Origin: Porticoccus sp033791605
GTDB lineage: Bacteria > Pseudomonadota > Gammaproteobacteria > Pseudomonadales > Porticoccaceae
DNA: 28,364 bases
Reading direction: 5' to 3'
Assembly (NCBI GenBank): GCA_033791605.1
Contig: JASJGJ010000151.1
Location: 1-28,364 of the forward strand
Of the stretch, positions 1 through 7,231 are shown piece after piece (position 1 is the stretch's first letter; every line of letters starts with the position of its first letter). The notes under the pieces are model-generated. The model was not told the DNA's origin and made no database searches. It was given only the letters and a program-made list of their open reading frames with translations. The position numbers were made by a program, and so were the translations under genes.

Positions 1-1
1 G

Positions 2-2026
2 GAGAGCCTTGAATATACATGTATCGAAGCATTGGCAAAGAAAATACCCGGTTTGTTGTTGCTCACAGCTACACCTGAGCAGCTAGGCGCAGAAGGGCAT
101 TTTGCTCGATTGCGATTATTGGATCCGGACCGTTACTTCGATATACAACAATTTCGAGAGGAAGAGGCGGGTTATCGTCCTGTCAATGATCTGGTGCAAC
201 AACTGTTGGCGGATGATGTCGTGAGCGCGTTGCAGAATAATACTGAGATGAATAACCAGTTAACCCACTATCTGGGTGAGCAGGCTGTTGAGAGGCTAAC
301 AGCTGTTGCTACTTCTGATATGACACCGGAACAGATCAGCTTAGAGATTCAAGATGCCATTGATGGTCTGCTGGACCGTCACGGTACTGGTCGTGTGTTA
401 TTCCGTAATACCCGAGAAGCGGTACAAGGGTTTCCTGAGAGGCAATTACATGCGCATCCCCTAGAAGTCCCCGAGCAATTTATTGCTGCCAGTCTGGGCG
501 CTACATTGGATGAATTATTACACCCTGAGCTTCTCCTCTCGACGCCAGAATTAGGTGATGAGTTCTGGACCTTGGTGGATACGAGAGTGGCTTGGTTGGT
601 TGAGTGGTTGGCAGAAAATCGTGATGAAAAGGTACTGGTGATTTGTGCCAGAGCCAGTACCGCTCAAACACTTGAAGAGTATTTGCGGTTGAGAAAGGGT
701 GTGCGTTCTGCGGTATTCCATGAAGGGATGGGCTTAGTCGCAAGAGATCGCGCCGCCGCCTACTTTGCAGACGAAGATGAGCGTGCCCAAATATTAGTGT
801 GCTCAGAAATTGGTAGTGAAGGGCGTAATTTCCAGTTTGCACGCCATTTAGTACTGTTTGATTTGCCGCTTAATCCGGATCTTCTAGAACAGCGTATTGG
901 TCGTTTGGATCGAATAGGTCAGCGCCACGATGTTCATATTCATGTGCCATATTACCTGTCGGATGGTTTTACCAGTGCTCAGGAACACCTGCTTAATTGG
1001 TATCATCGAGGGCTTAATGCTTTTGAGCGGGTGTGCCCCATTGGCCAATCTATTTATCAGCAATTTGAAGCACCATTACTTCAGTGTTTAGAAGCGGGTG
1101 ATGACGGTGAGTTAGACGCACTGATTAAGCAAACGCACATGGCCACCGAAGCTATATTACAGGAACTGCATAATGGGCGTGATCGCTTGTTGGAGTTGAA
1201 TTCCTGTAATACACGTAGGGCAGAGGCTGTCGTCGATGACATATTAGAAGCCACTCGGATGAAAGAGCTGGCGGAATATATGGACCGATTGTTCGACCAC
1301 TTTGGTGTAGATCAAGAGTTTCACAGCGCGGACAGCATCGTGTTACATCCCGGTGATCATATGGTCTGCCATAGCTTTCCAGGTTTGCCGAGCGACGGGC
1401 TGACAGGTACTTACCATAGAACTAAAGCTCTCAGCCGAGAAGATATGCAATTCCTGACATGGGAACACCCCATGGTGAGTGGCGCTATTGATATGGTGCT
1501 GGAAGGTGACTTTGGTAACACCGCATTGTGTACCATAAAGTTGCCACCGCTGAAGCCGGGTACATTATTACTGGAGACCATTTATACTTTGCATTGTCCT
1601 GCGCCTAAACGCTTGCAGCTACACCGATATTTACATCAGCCTATGGTCCGTATTGTCGTGGATGCCAAGGGCAACAATTTGACAACAGTACTTACTTTTG
1701 AACGACTCAATGGTTTGGTTAAATCGGTGAAAAAGCGCACTGCGGTAGATTTAGTTCGTCATGTCCGTCCAGACATTACTCAAATGATTGCTCAAACAGA
1801 TGTCATAGCACAAAGTCAGCAAGATGAAATGGTCGCAGCAGCGATAACCCAGATGAACCACGATCAGCAGATGGAAATACAGCGTTTGACGGCACTGGCA
1901 GAGGTTAATCCGAATATCCGTCAGGATGAGATTAAACATTTACAATCCAGTACTGAATTGCTGGCACAGTATCTAGAAAGTGCACAATTGAAGCTGGATT
2001 CACTGAGAACGGTGATTACCGTATAA
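2..2026 (+). CDS. rapA: RNA polymerase-associated ATPase RapA (HepA), 5' partial
   Basis: The frame is open from base 2, so the gene begins upstream and about 674 C-terminal residues are visible; E. coli RapA has 968. RapA is a Swi2/Snf2-type ATPase that binds RNA polymerase and helps recycle it after transcription. The visible part starts just after the DEAH region and carries helicase motif III (LLTATP), then the RecA-like second lobe with motif V (GSEGRNFQFA) and motif VI (QRIGRLDRIGQ, the arginine-finger region), followed by the long RapA-specific C-terminal region. The first Met-like codon in the window (TTG at 32) is internal and not the start. The stop is TAA at 2024-2026, 65 bases before the next gene. 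Family assignment is secure; the Walker A motif is simply outside the window. Confidence 0.96.
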   Translation, partial: ESLEYTCIEALAKKIPGLLLLTATPEQLGAEGHFARLRLLDPDRYFDIQQFREEEAGYRPVNDLVQQLLADDVVSALQNNTEMNNQLTHYLGEQAVERLTAVATSDMTPEQISLEIQDAIDGLLDRHGTGRVLFRNTREAVQGFPERQLHAHPLEVPEQFIAASLGATLDELLHPELLLSTPELGDEFWTLVDTRVAWLVEWLAENRDEKVLVICARASTAQTLEEYLRLRKGVRSAVFHEGMGLVARDRAAAYFADEDERAQILVCSEIGSEGRNFQFARHLVLFDLPLNPDLLEQRIGRLDRIGQRHDVHIHVPYYLSDGFTSAQEHLLNWYHRGLNAFERVCPIGQSIYQQFEAPLLQCLEAGDDGELDALIKQTHMATEAILQELHNGRDRLLELNSCNTRRAEAVVDDILEATRMKELAEYMDRLFDHFGVDQEFHSADSIVLHPGDHMVCHSFPGLPSDGLTGTYHRTKALSREDMQFLTWEHPMVSGAIDMVLEGDFGNTALCTIKLPPLKPGTLLLETIYTLHCPAPKRLQLHRYLHQPMVRIVVDAKGNNLTTVLTFERLNGLVKSVKKRTAVDLVRHVRPDITQMIAQTDVIAQSQQDEMVAAAITQMNHDQQMEIQRLTALAEVNPNIRQDEIKHLQSSTELLAQYLESAQLKLDSLRTVITV

Positions 2027-2091
2027 CGGGCGACAGACAGATTTATACAGTGCCTATAGTATAGATAGCCGAAAACAGACAGAAGGTTCTA

Positions 2092-2577
2092 ATGAATATA
2101 AAACATAATACCGTGGTGCGGTTTCATTACCGATTACGCGATGAGGCCACAGGCGATGAAATAGAAAACTCCCACGATGGCGAGCCCAATACTTATTTAC
2201 ATGGCCGCAATGGTATTACACCAGCACTAGAAACCGCCATGACGGGCAAAGAAACTGGCGATGTTTTTAGCGTGACTCTGTCGCCAGAAGAAGGGTTTGG
2301 TGTTCGAAAAGAAGACCGGCAGCAACGTGTTCCCATTAAACATCTAATGGGAAAAATAAAGCCTAAAGTAGGCATGGTCGTCTCCATTCAAACTGATGGC
2401 GGTCCTAGGCAGGCTGTTGTTCTCAAGGTGGGCAAGTTCAATGTAGATTTGGACATGAATCATCCGTTGGCAGGAAAAACTGTCACCTTCGATATAGATA
2501 TTGCTGATGTGCGCGAAGCGACCCAGGAAGAAATCGACCACGGTCATGCACATGGTGCCGGCGGCCATCAACATTAG
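2092..2577 (+). CDS. FKBP-type peptidyl-prolyl cis-trans isomerase, SlyD-like
   Basis: A 161-residue cytoplasmic prolyl isomerase of the SlyD type. The FKBP core is split by an insert-in-flap chaperone domain: N-terminal strands with FHYRLRD, then NTYLHGRNGITPALETAM, then the flap insert from about residue 70 to 120, closing with the HPLAGKTVTFDI signature. The C-terminus is short and His-rich (HGHAHGAGGHQH), a reduced form of the metal-binding tail by which SlyD binds nickel. ATG at 2092 has an upstream AAGG. The gene follows rapA on the same strand with only 65 bases between, so co-transcription is possible. SlyD versus another two-domain FKBP (FkpB-like) is decided by the insert domain and the His tail. 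No signal peptide. Confidence 0.93.
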   Translation: MNIKHNTVVRFHYRLRDEATGDEIENSHDGEPNTYLHGRNGITPALETAMTGKETGDVFSVTLSPEEGFGVRKEDRQQRVPIKHLMGKIKPKVGMVVSIQTDGGPRQAVVLKVGKFNVDLDMNHPLAGKTVTFDIDIADVREATQEEIDHGHAHGAGGHQH

Positions 2578-2603
2578 AGCTCCCCTAAAAAGGCATTTGT
2601 CTC

Positions 2604-2627
2604 GCGAGGAGTTTGTCAGCTCCGCGC
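2604..2627 (+). terminator. Hairpin between the FKBP gene and efpL, possible weak terminator or leader structure
   Basis: GCGAGGAG at 2604-2611 pairs with CTCCGCGC at 2620-2627 in 7 of 8 positions (one A-G mismatch) around an 8-base loop. There is no T tract after it, so an intrinsic terminator is doubtful. It could equally be a structured part of the efpL leader. The 149-base gap shows no further gene. Confidence 0.3.
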
Positions 2628-2726
2628 TTGAATACTGTTGTCTGTTCTGTACACGCCGATTTACGAAAAAATCACTATTTTAAGCGGCACCCTTTTTGTA
2701 AAGTTGTCTGTCATCAGGAGAGATGT

Positions 2727-3293
2727 ATGCCAAAAGCCAGTGAATTAAAAAAAGGGATGGTGGTAGAAATTAACAGCGCCCCCCATTCCGTCAAACAGGT
2801 AGAAGCTAAAAGCCCATCGTCTCGGGGCGCGGCAACACTGTATAAGGTGCGTTTTACCAATCTTAAAACTGGACAAAAATTGGACGAATCTTATAAGGGG
2901 GATGACTTTCTCAAAGATGCAGATTGTGTCCGTGTACAGTTGCAATATTCCTATCTGGACGGAGACAGGTACATCTTCATGAACTCGGAAGATTACAGCC
3001 AATATGGTTTGAATGCGGACGAGATTGAAGATCAAATAGGTTATATCAAAGATGGTCTTGATGGCATTATCGGTCTGGTCATGGATGGTGCATTATTAGG
3101 CATTGAATTACCTCAGTCAGTAACGATAGAGGTTACTGAAACAGCGCCTGCTATCAAAGGTGCGACTGCCGCTGGCAGGACTAAGCCAGCAACCCTGACT
3201 ACCGGCTTAGAGGTTCAGGTGCCAGAATATCTTGAGTCAGGTGAAATAATTAAAGTAAATACTGTGACCGGGAAGTTTATGTCGCGGGCCTAA
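2727..3293 (+). CDS. yeiP: Elongation factor P-like protein EfpL (YeiP)
   Basis: A 188-residue EF-P paralogue that binds the ribosome near the E site and relieves stalling at proline-containing and some other motifs. The sequence follows YeiP along its whole length: MPKASELKKGM at the N-terminus (KOW-like domain), RGAATLYKVRF in the domain I loop, an OB domain with YSYLDGDRYIFMN, and the C-terminal OB domain with KGATAAGRTKPATLTTG. The loop tip carries Arg33 (SPSSRGAA) where canonical EF-P has a modified lysine, which is typical of the EfpL subfamily and implies that no EpmA-type modification is needed. The open frame extends upstream to 2613, but ATG at 2727 is chosen because CAGGAGAG at 2715-2722 is a good ribosome binding site and the family starts at MP. 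Confidence 0.96.
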   Translation: MPKASELKKGMVVEINSAPHSVKQVEAKSPSSRGAATLYKVRFTNLKTGQKLDESYKGDDFLKDADCVRVQLQYSYLDGDRYIFMNSEDYSQYGLNADEIEDQIGYIKDGLDGIIGLVMDGALLGIELPQSVTIEVTETAPAIKGATAAGRTKPATLTTGLEVQVPEYLESGEIIKVNTVTGKFMSRA

Positions 3294-3431
3294 AAGAGGG
3301 CTGGGCGATAAGGGGCTGAGACAAATAGAAACATAAGAGTCATATTTCACAAGTCATGCCTAGCCTTCATTTGGCGGCTACATCAAAGAAATCAATGACG
3401 TATAAACAATTTGAACTCGGAGACAGATCTA

Positions 3432-4202
3432 ATGCTTAGACTAGATGGGAAGACAGCGTTCATAACGGGTGCAACGGGTGGTATTGGTGAAGCCACTGCC
3501 AAGAGATTTTTGGACGAAGGTGCTAATGTGATGCTTGTTGGTCGCTCCGAGGAAAAACTGCAAGCACTAGTCGAGAGTCTTAATGGTGGGAAAGCGGTTG
3601 CCAGCTTTGTAGCTAATGCCACCGACGAAAGTGCATTATCAGCAGCCGTTCAAGCCACTCTAGATGCTTTTGGTCGTATTGATATTCTTTTTGCTAATGC
3701 GGGAACAGAAGGACAAGCTAAACCGATAGAAGAGCAAAGTCGGGAAATGTTTGAGTATGCCCTGCAAACTAATGTTGTTAGTGTTTGGCTTGCAATAAAA
3801 CTTTGTGTTGGTCCAATGAAGGAGCAGGGCAATGGTTCCATGATTGCTACTAGCTCTATCGCCGGTTTAGTTGGCACTGCGAATGCGTCTGCCTATGTGG
3901 CGAGTAAGCACGCTGTTTGTGGTTTAGTAAAAGCAGCAGCATTGGAGTTGGGCGAGTTTAATATTAGAGTCAATACAATTGCCCCGGGTCCAATTGACAA
4001 TAGGATGATGCGATCTTTGGAGGCACAATGGAATCCTGACGATTCTGCCGCTGTTAAAGCTCATATAGAGCAGAGCATTCCGTTGAAGCGATACGGAAAA
4101 AATGCAGAAGTTGCAAATCTAGCACTATTTCTTGCTTCGGATGAGTCTACCTATTGTTCTGGCACTGTTCATTCTATCGATGGTGGATATATCGCCGCAT
4201 AA
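3432..4202 (+). CDS. Short-chain dehydrogenase/reductase (classical SDR), substrate unknown
   Basis: A 256-residue NAD(P)-dependent oxidoreductase with the classical SDR pattern: cofactor motif TGATGGIGEA near residues 13-22, an ANAG segment after strand 4, catalytic Ser in IATSSIAG, YVASK (Tyr-x-x-x-Lys), and a C-terminal SIDGGYIAA typical of FabG-like enzymes. ATG at 3432 is preferred over the TTG at 3411 because GGAG at 3419-3422 lies at proper distance. Nothing nearby fixes its substrate: upstream is efpL, 138 bases away, and downstream is a gene-poor stretch. It may be a secondary-alcohol or 3-ketoacyl reductase. It sits at the left edge of the mixed accessory zone. Confidence 0.9.
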   Translation: MLRLDGKTAFITGATGGIGEATAKRFLDEGANVMLVGRSEEKLQALVESLNGGKAVASFVANATDESALSAAVQATLDAFGRIDILFANAGTEGQAKPIEEQSREMFEYALQTNVVSVWLAIKLCVGPMKEQGNGSMIATSSIAGLVGTANASAYVASKHAVCGLVKAAALELGEFNIRVNTIAPGPIDNRMMRSLEAQWNPDDSAAVKAHIEQSIPLKRYGKNAEVANLALFLASDESTYCSGTVHSIDGGYIAA

Positions 4203-4484
4203 CATGATTAGAAGACTTACCAGTCGGGAAAGGTAGAGTATAAGTAAAATTAATGCCGTGCCAGTGTCTTCATAATTAGCTGTTAAAGGCGTGGAGTTGA
4301 TTTGCCGAGAAGACGCTTTCCCTAGAGTAAGAAAAAAGTGCTAAAGCAAACGTTTAATAAAAGCATCAAAAACTGGCCGCAAGAAAACGTGGCATGAAAC
4401 GCTCTTAGCGTCGTGTCTTTTATGACGACGTTATATGTTTAATACCATCATCACTTATATCCGAATTAACGTAGGAGAATATTA
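4203..4484. other. Gene-free stretch with two mutually exclusive hairpins
   Basis: No credible coding frame was seen in these 282 bases. Near the right end, ACGCT (4399-4403) pairs with AGCGT (4407-4411), while AGCGTCGT (4407-4414) pairs with ACGACGTT (4425-4432) through eight pairs including one G-T. The two hairpins share 4407-4411 and cannot form together. They end about 50 bases before the lysine-rich small gene at 4485, so they may belong to its leader. This is structure seen by eye only. Confidence 0.35.
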
Positions 4485-4643
4485 ATGGCAAAACCCAATT
4501 ATTCATTTGAAAAAAGACAGAAAGAAATTGCAAAAAAGAAAAAAAAGGAGGAAAAGCGATTAAGTAAGATAACGAAGGGTGTTGAAGAGGATCAAACTCC
4601 ATCAGTCAAGGATGAAGAAAGCCCTGTTAGTGATAACACATAA
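4485..4643 (+). CDS. Lysine-rich micro-protein, 52 residues, function unknown
   Basis: ATG at 4485 is preceded by GTAGGAGAAT, a strong ribosome binding site, and the frame stops at TAA 4641-4643. The product begins MAKPNYSFEKRQKEIAKKKK, is extremely basic and probably helical over about residues 6-30, then turns acidic (VEEDQTPSVKDEESPVSD). The N-terminal NYSFEKRQKEIAKKKKKEEK pattern resembles a small conserved protein I have seen in other Gammaproteobacteria, but I know no assigned function. RNA or ribosome contact is a guess from charge alone. The next reading frame downstream is a reduced cold-shock gene (4729), itself an RNA-binding family. The good start signal makes it likely to be real despite its size. 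Confidence 0.7.
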   Translation: MAKPNYSFEKRQKEIAKKKKKEEKRLSKITKGVEEDQTPSVKDEESPVSDNT

Positions 4644-4728
4644 AATTTGAGGGCCATGATTTCGATTTACAAACGGTAAATTGGAATCGTGTCATCTGCA
4701 ACTTTTCACCATAACGACAGAGAAAAAT

Positions 4729-4782
4729 ATGAGCAAAGGGACAGTTAAGTGGTTCAATGCTAATAAAGTTGTGCCGCTTTAA
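4729..4782 (+). pseudogene. Cold-shock protein (CspA family) gene reduced by internal deletion
   Basis: ATG at 4729 starts MSKGTVKWFNANK, which matches the N-terminus of CspA-type cold-shock proteins, usually about 70 residues. After codon 13 the frame runs straight into VVPL and a TAA at 4780-4782, giving 17 codons. Cold-shock proteins often end in a segment like NVVPL, so the simplest reading is an in-frame internal deletion of about 50 codons that kept both ends. The RNA-binding core (RNP1 KGFGFI and RNP2 VFVHF) is gone, so it cannot bind nucleic acid as a normal Csp. An alternative is simple replacement of the 3' part by unrelated DNA. Confidence 0.75.
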
Positions 4783-4943
4783 TCAAGTAAATATATAAAT
4801 TAGCACAAGCAATAGGCTTCCTTACGGCGGTCGCTGTTGTCATGGTATGCGAGGCAGCAATTGGAAGGCTGTGCTTTTGTATATACCTTAAGCAATGCGT
4901 AATAGCTTATAATTTTAACCCCTAAAAACCTCAAGAAATCGAT

Positions 4944-5468
4944 ATGCTAGAAAAAATTGAACACACCTTGGAAGCAACCATTTTTAAGAGTCGCTGGATA
5001 TTAGCCCCCTTTTATTTGGGATTAGTTCTGAGTGTCATTTTATTATTTATAAAGTTTGTTCAAGAACTATGGCATATGGCCACCCATGTTTTTAGCGCCT
5101 CTGAAGCGGATGTTATTGTAGGCATTCTGGCGTTGGTCGATATGTCACTGGTTGGTAGCTTGTTGCTTATGATCATCTTTAGTGGCTACGAAATTTTTGT
5201 TTCAAAAATTGATATTGGTGATCATAAAGATCGCCCTGATTGGATGGGGAAAGTCGATTTCTCTGGCCTCAAGCTGAAAGTTATTGGTGCCATTGTCGCG
5301 ATTTCCGCGATTGATCTTTTAAAGTCGTTTATGGATATACCTGGGGAAATGAGCGATGCCGACGTCAATAGCCTGAAATGGAAAGTCATCATTCACATCA
5401 CCTTCGTGGTGTCCGGCGTATTATTTGCCATCATGGACAAAATCGCGGGTGATACTAAAAAACACTAG
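4944..5468 (+). CDS. YqhA/UPF0114 family inner-membrane protein
   Basis: A 174-residue integral membrane protein of the YqhA family, whose role is unknown. The N-terminus MLEKIEHTLEATIFKSRWIL is the family signature. Hydrophobic segments lie at about residues 18-38, 55-82, 108-126 and 147-165, with a charged cytoplasmic loop containing SKIDIGDHKDRPDWMGKVDF between the second and third. Length agrees with the family (about 165-175). The ribosome binding site is weak (CAAGAAA). Upstream is 161 bases of AT-rich DNA after the cold-shock remnant with nothing recognisable; downstream is a convergent secreted protein gene. Confidence 0.9.
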   Translation: MLEKIEHTLEATIFKSRWILAPFYLGLVLSVILLFIKFVQELWHMATHVFSASEADVIVGILALVDMSLVGSLLLMIIFSGYEIFVSKIDIGDHKDRPDWMGKVDFSGLKLKVIGAIVAISAIDLLKSFMDIPGEMSDADVNSLKWKVIIHITFVVSGVLFAIMDKIAGDTKKH

Positions 5469-5475
5469 TGTTTTT
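5458..5475. terminator. Perfect 18-base palindrome over the yqhA-type stop codon
   Basis: AAAAACACTAGTGTTTTT is fully self-complementary and contains the TAG stop (5466-5468). As RNA it would give a seven-pair, AT-rich stem with a CTAG loop and a run of five U, so it may act as a weak bidirectional terminator between the two convergent genes. The low G+C makes this uncertain. Confidence 0.4.
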
Positions 5476-5587
5476 CAATGGGAAAAGTAGTTGAAACTCT
5501 TTATATCGATTTTTGACTAATGGCTAAAATATTCGAATATTTACGCGTTATTCTAAAGTGATTTAAGCCAGTAATGTCAAATAAAAC

Positions 5588-6286
5588 TCAATCTTCGGGT
5601 AGATATCTCGTCACTTCCGTCCACGGTATCAGCCGATTCAGCTGGATCGCTTCGAACACTTGCTTGGCTTGATTGGTTCGACTCATCAGGCTCAATAACA
5701 CTAGGGCACCTTGGTAGGACGGAAGCCCACCATTACTCGAAATTCTGTTGCGGTCAACCACGACATTGCGATCTACCACCACTTTAATATTGGGAAACTC
5801 TCGCTGTAATTGCTTTTCCCCTCCGGCCCATGTCGTGGCTTGATAGCCATCTAGCAAGCCTGCATGAGCGTAAAGGAATGCACCGGAGCAATTGCTTGCC
5901 AACCAAGTTACGTTGTTAGCTTGAGTCTTAAGAAAGTTAGTGAGATTTTTGTTATTAAAAAGTCGTTCCATTTTATATGAACTGGTTACAATCAGAGCGT
6001 CGAGCCGGGGTGCGTCATAAATGGTGGCATCCACAGATAAGCGCAATCCTTCCTCCGTAGTGATTACCTTCTTCTTATCCACACCAATCAATAGCACTTC
6101 ATAGTTTGAAAACCACGATTTTCTGGTGGCTACGCCAAAAACTTCAGTTGGCGCGGTAACATCACTGGTCAGCACATTGTCGTATACTAAAATACCAATT
6201 CGTTTGTCTGCGGCCATTGATGGTAATGAGAGCATTGTCGCCATCAACAGAATGACAAATCCACTGAGAAGATGTTTGGACAACAT
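5588..6286 (-). CDS. Secreted DJ-1/PfpI (glutamine amidotransferase-like) family protein
   Basis: A 232-residue protein with a clear signal peptide: basic start MLSKH, hydrophobic stretch FVILLMATMLSL, and a probable cut after SMA (about residue 25). The mature part is a class I glutamine-amidotransferase-like fold of the kind found as the sensor half of GlxA-type AraC regulators, with DVTAPTEVFGVA near the N-terminus and a nucleophile elbow WLASNCSGAFLYAHAGLLDG carrying Cys133. There is no HTH domain, so it is not a regulator itself; it would act in the periplasm. AAGGAG just upstream of ATG (6284-6286 on the plus axis) supports the start. Function is unknown: a hydrolase, chaperone or ligand-binding role are all possible. 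It faces yqhA convergently. Confidence 0.85.
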   Translation of the reverse strand: MLSKHLLSGFVILLMATMLSLPSMAADKRIGILVYDNVLTSDVTAPTEVFGVATRKSWFSNYEVLLIGVDKKKVITTEEGLRLSVDATIYDAPRLDALIVTSSYKMERLFNNKNLTNFLKTQANNVTWLASNCSGAFLYAHAGLLDGYQATTWAGGEKQLQREFPNIKVVVDRNVVVDRNRISSNGGLPSYQGALVLLSLMSRTNQAKQVFEAIQLNRLIPWTEVTRYLPED

Positions 6287-6480
6287 ATAGTTCTCCTTTA
6301 GGGAAATACTGAAGCTATGTATTATGCCAGTTTTAGATGATTGCTCTTAGTACATGTTTCATCGAGACAAGCTAGACAAAATGCCGCCTGAGAAGGGGCA
6401 GTGAGCTGGGAATTTTAAAACATACTTTCGCTCCGCAGCTACACTCACGGTGTTAGGCTCGCATACAGGAGAACACTGCT

Positions 6481-7116
6481 ATGAGATCAATCAATAAAGA
6501 AGCGACAACCTCAAACCACAATATTTTGGTCCTTTTGATTCTTTATTTTTTCCTAATGTTAGGGATATTTACAATTGACCTTTTGGTGCCTTTAGGCGTC
6601 GCTGGTGGGGTTCCTTACGTTGTAGTTATTCTAGTTTCGTTATGGTTGAACAGTTATAAATATACAATTAGCTTAGCAGTAATTTGTACAATCCTTACTT
6701 TAATTGGCTTTTATTATTCACCTGCTGGAGGTGAGCTCTGGAAGGTTGTTGCCAATCGAGGGTTGGCCATATTTGCAATATGGGTAACCGCGATACTAGC
6801 AATTAAGTGGGAAATAACCTTAAAAAGAAACATAGCTTTAGCCTATGAAGCAGAAAGAAAAAAGGAAACAGAAAAGATATATATTGCAACGATTGGTGGC
6901 GCACTACACATTATTAATAATTTATTAAATAACCTCCAAATTGTAGAGTTCGAAATTGAAAAAACCCCAGAGTTTGATGGAGAGGTGAAAAATATGTTTG
7001 ATGCTATGCGGGCAGAAGCAAGCTCGCAAACGGAGGCGCTCTCCTCGGTCAACAATATTGAAGCGGCAGCAATAATTGCATCAGTGCATCCAGGCTTAAC
7101 AAGTGTGTTAACTTGA
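6481..7116 (+). CDS. Membrane sensor with H-box-like helix but no kinase ATPase domain
   Basis: A 211-residue protein with a good ribosome binding site (CAGGAG before ATG 6481). Residues about 15-110 form four hydrophobic helices, including IDLLVPLGVAGGVPYVVVIL, a segment typical of the membrane sensor part of some hybrid histidine kinases. A charged linker (AYEAERKKETEK) leads to GGALHIINNLLNNLQ, with a His in the place of a kinase phospho-acceptor H-box, then a second helix and the stop. The HATPase domain that should follow is absent. The gene may be a 3'-truncated histidine kinase or a stand-alone phospho-acceptor membrane protein. Its AT-rich sequence differs from the conserved genes around it, suggesting transfer. 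It lies 55 bases upstream of a guanidine riboswitch but shows no link to it. Confidence 0.7.
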   Translation: MRSINKEATTSNHNILVLLILYFFLMLGIFTIDLLVPLGVAGGVPYVVVILVSLWLNSYKYTISLAVICTILTLIGFYYSPAGGELWKVVANRGLAIFAIWVTAILAIKWEITLKRNIALAYEAERKKETEKIYIATIGGALHIINNLLNNLQIVEFEIEKTPEFDGEVKNMFDAMRAEASSQTEALSSVNNIEAAAIIASVHPGLTSVLT

Positions 7117-7170
7117 TGTATTTACGCTGTACTCCAAATTTCCACAGAGTGCGGCGTTAGGTATACCGAA

Positions 7171-7213
7171 GTGAGGACGACCTCACCTCTCATAAAATAA
7201 TGGGGACGACCCC
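7171..7213 (+). ncRNA. Guanidine-II riboswitch (mini-ykkC)
   Basis: Two short hairpins each end in an ACGA tetraloop: GTGAGG-ACGA-CCTCAC at 7171-7186 and GGGG-ACGA-CCCC at 7202-7213, separated by 15 bases. This tandem pair of stem-loops with ACGR loops is the defining form of the mini-ykkC motif, known to bind guanidinium through loop-loop contact. The second stem ends eight bases before the GAGAG ribosome binding site (7221-7225) of the SMR exporter gene, so ligand binding would be expected to free translation initiation. Both stems are perfect. The gene it controls belongs to the classic guanidinium-exporter class, which confirms the call. Confidence 0.92.
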
Positions 7214-7231
7214 GTAACATGAGAGATATTG

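Noticed and set aside
501..842. Minus-strand open frame of 113 codons inside rapA
   Set aside because: It lies entirely opposite a well-conserved RapA helicase segment and its product has no recognisable motif; it is a shadow frame.
2613..2726. Possible 38-residue N-terminal extension of EfpL
   Set aside because: The extension is unconserved, Cys/His-rich by chance, and ATG at 2727 has a strong ribosome binding site and the family's MPxA start.
5731..5790. Tandem VVVDRN-VVVDRN in the secreted DJ-1-like protein, possible duplication
   Set aside because: The codons of the two copies differ at several places and the family normally has a strand of similar pattern here, so it is most likely coincidence.
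6290..6480. Possible tRNA or attC site in the gap before the sensor gene
   Set aside because: No cloverleaf was found and only a single GTTAGGC core is present without a partner core, so no element is called.
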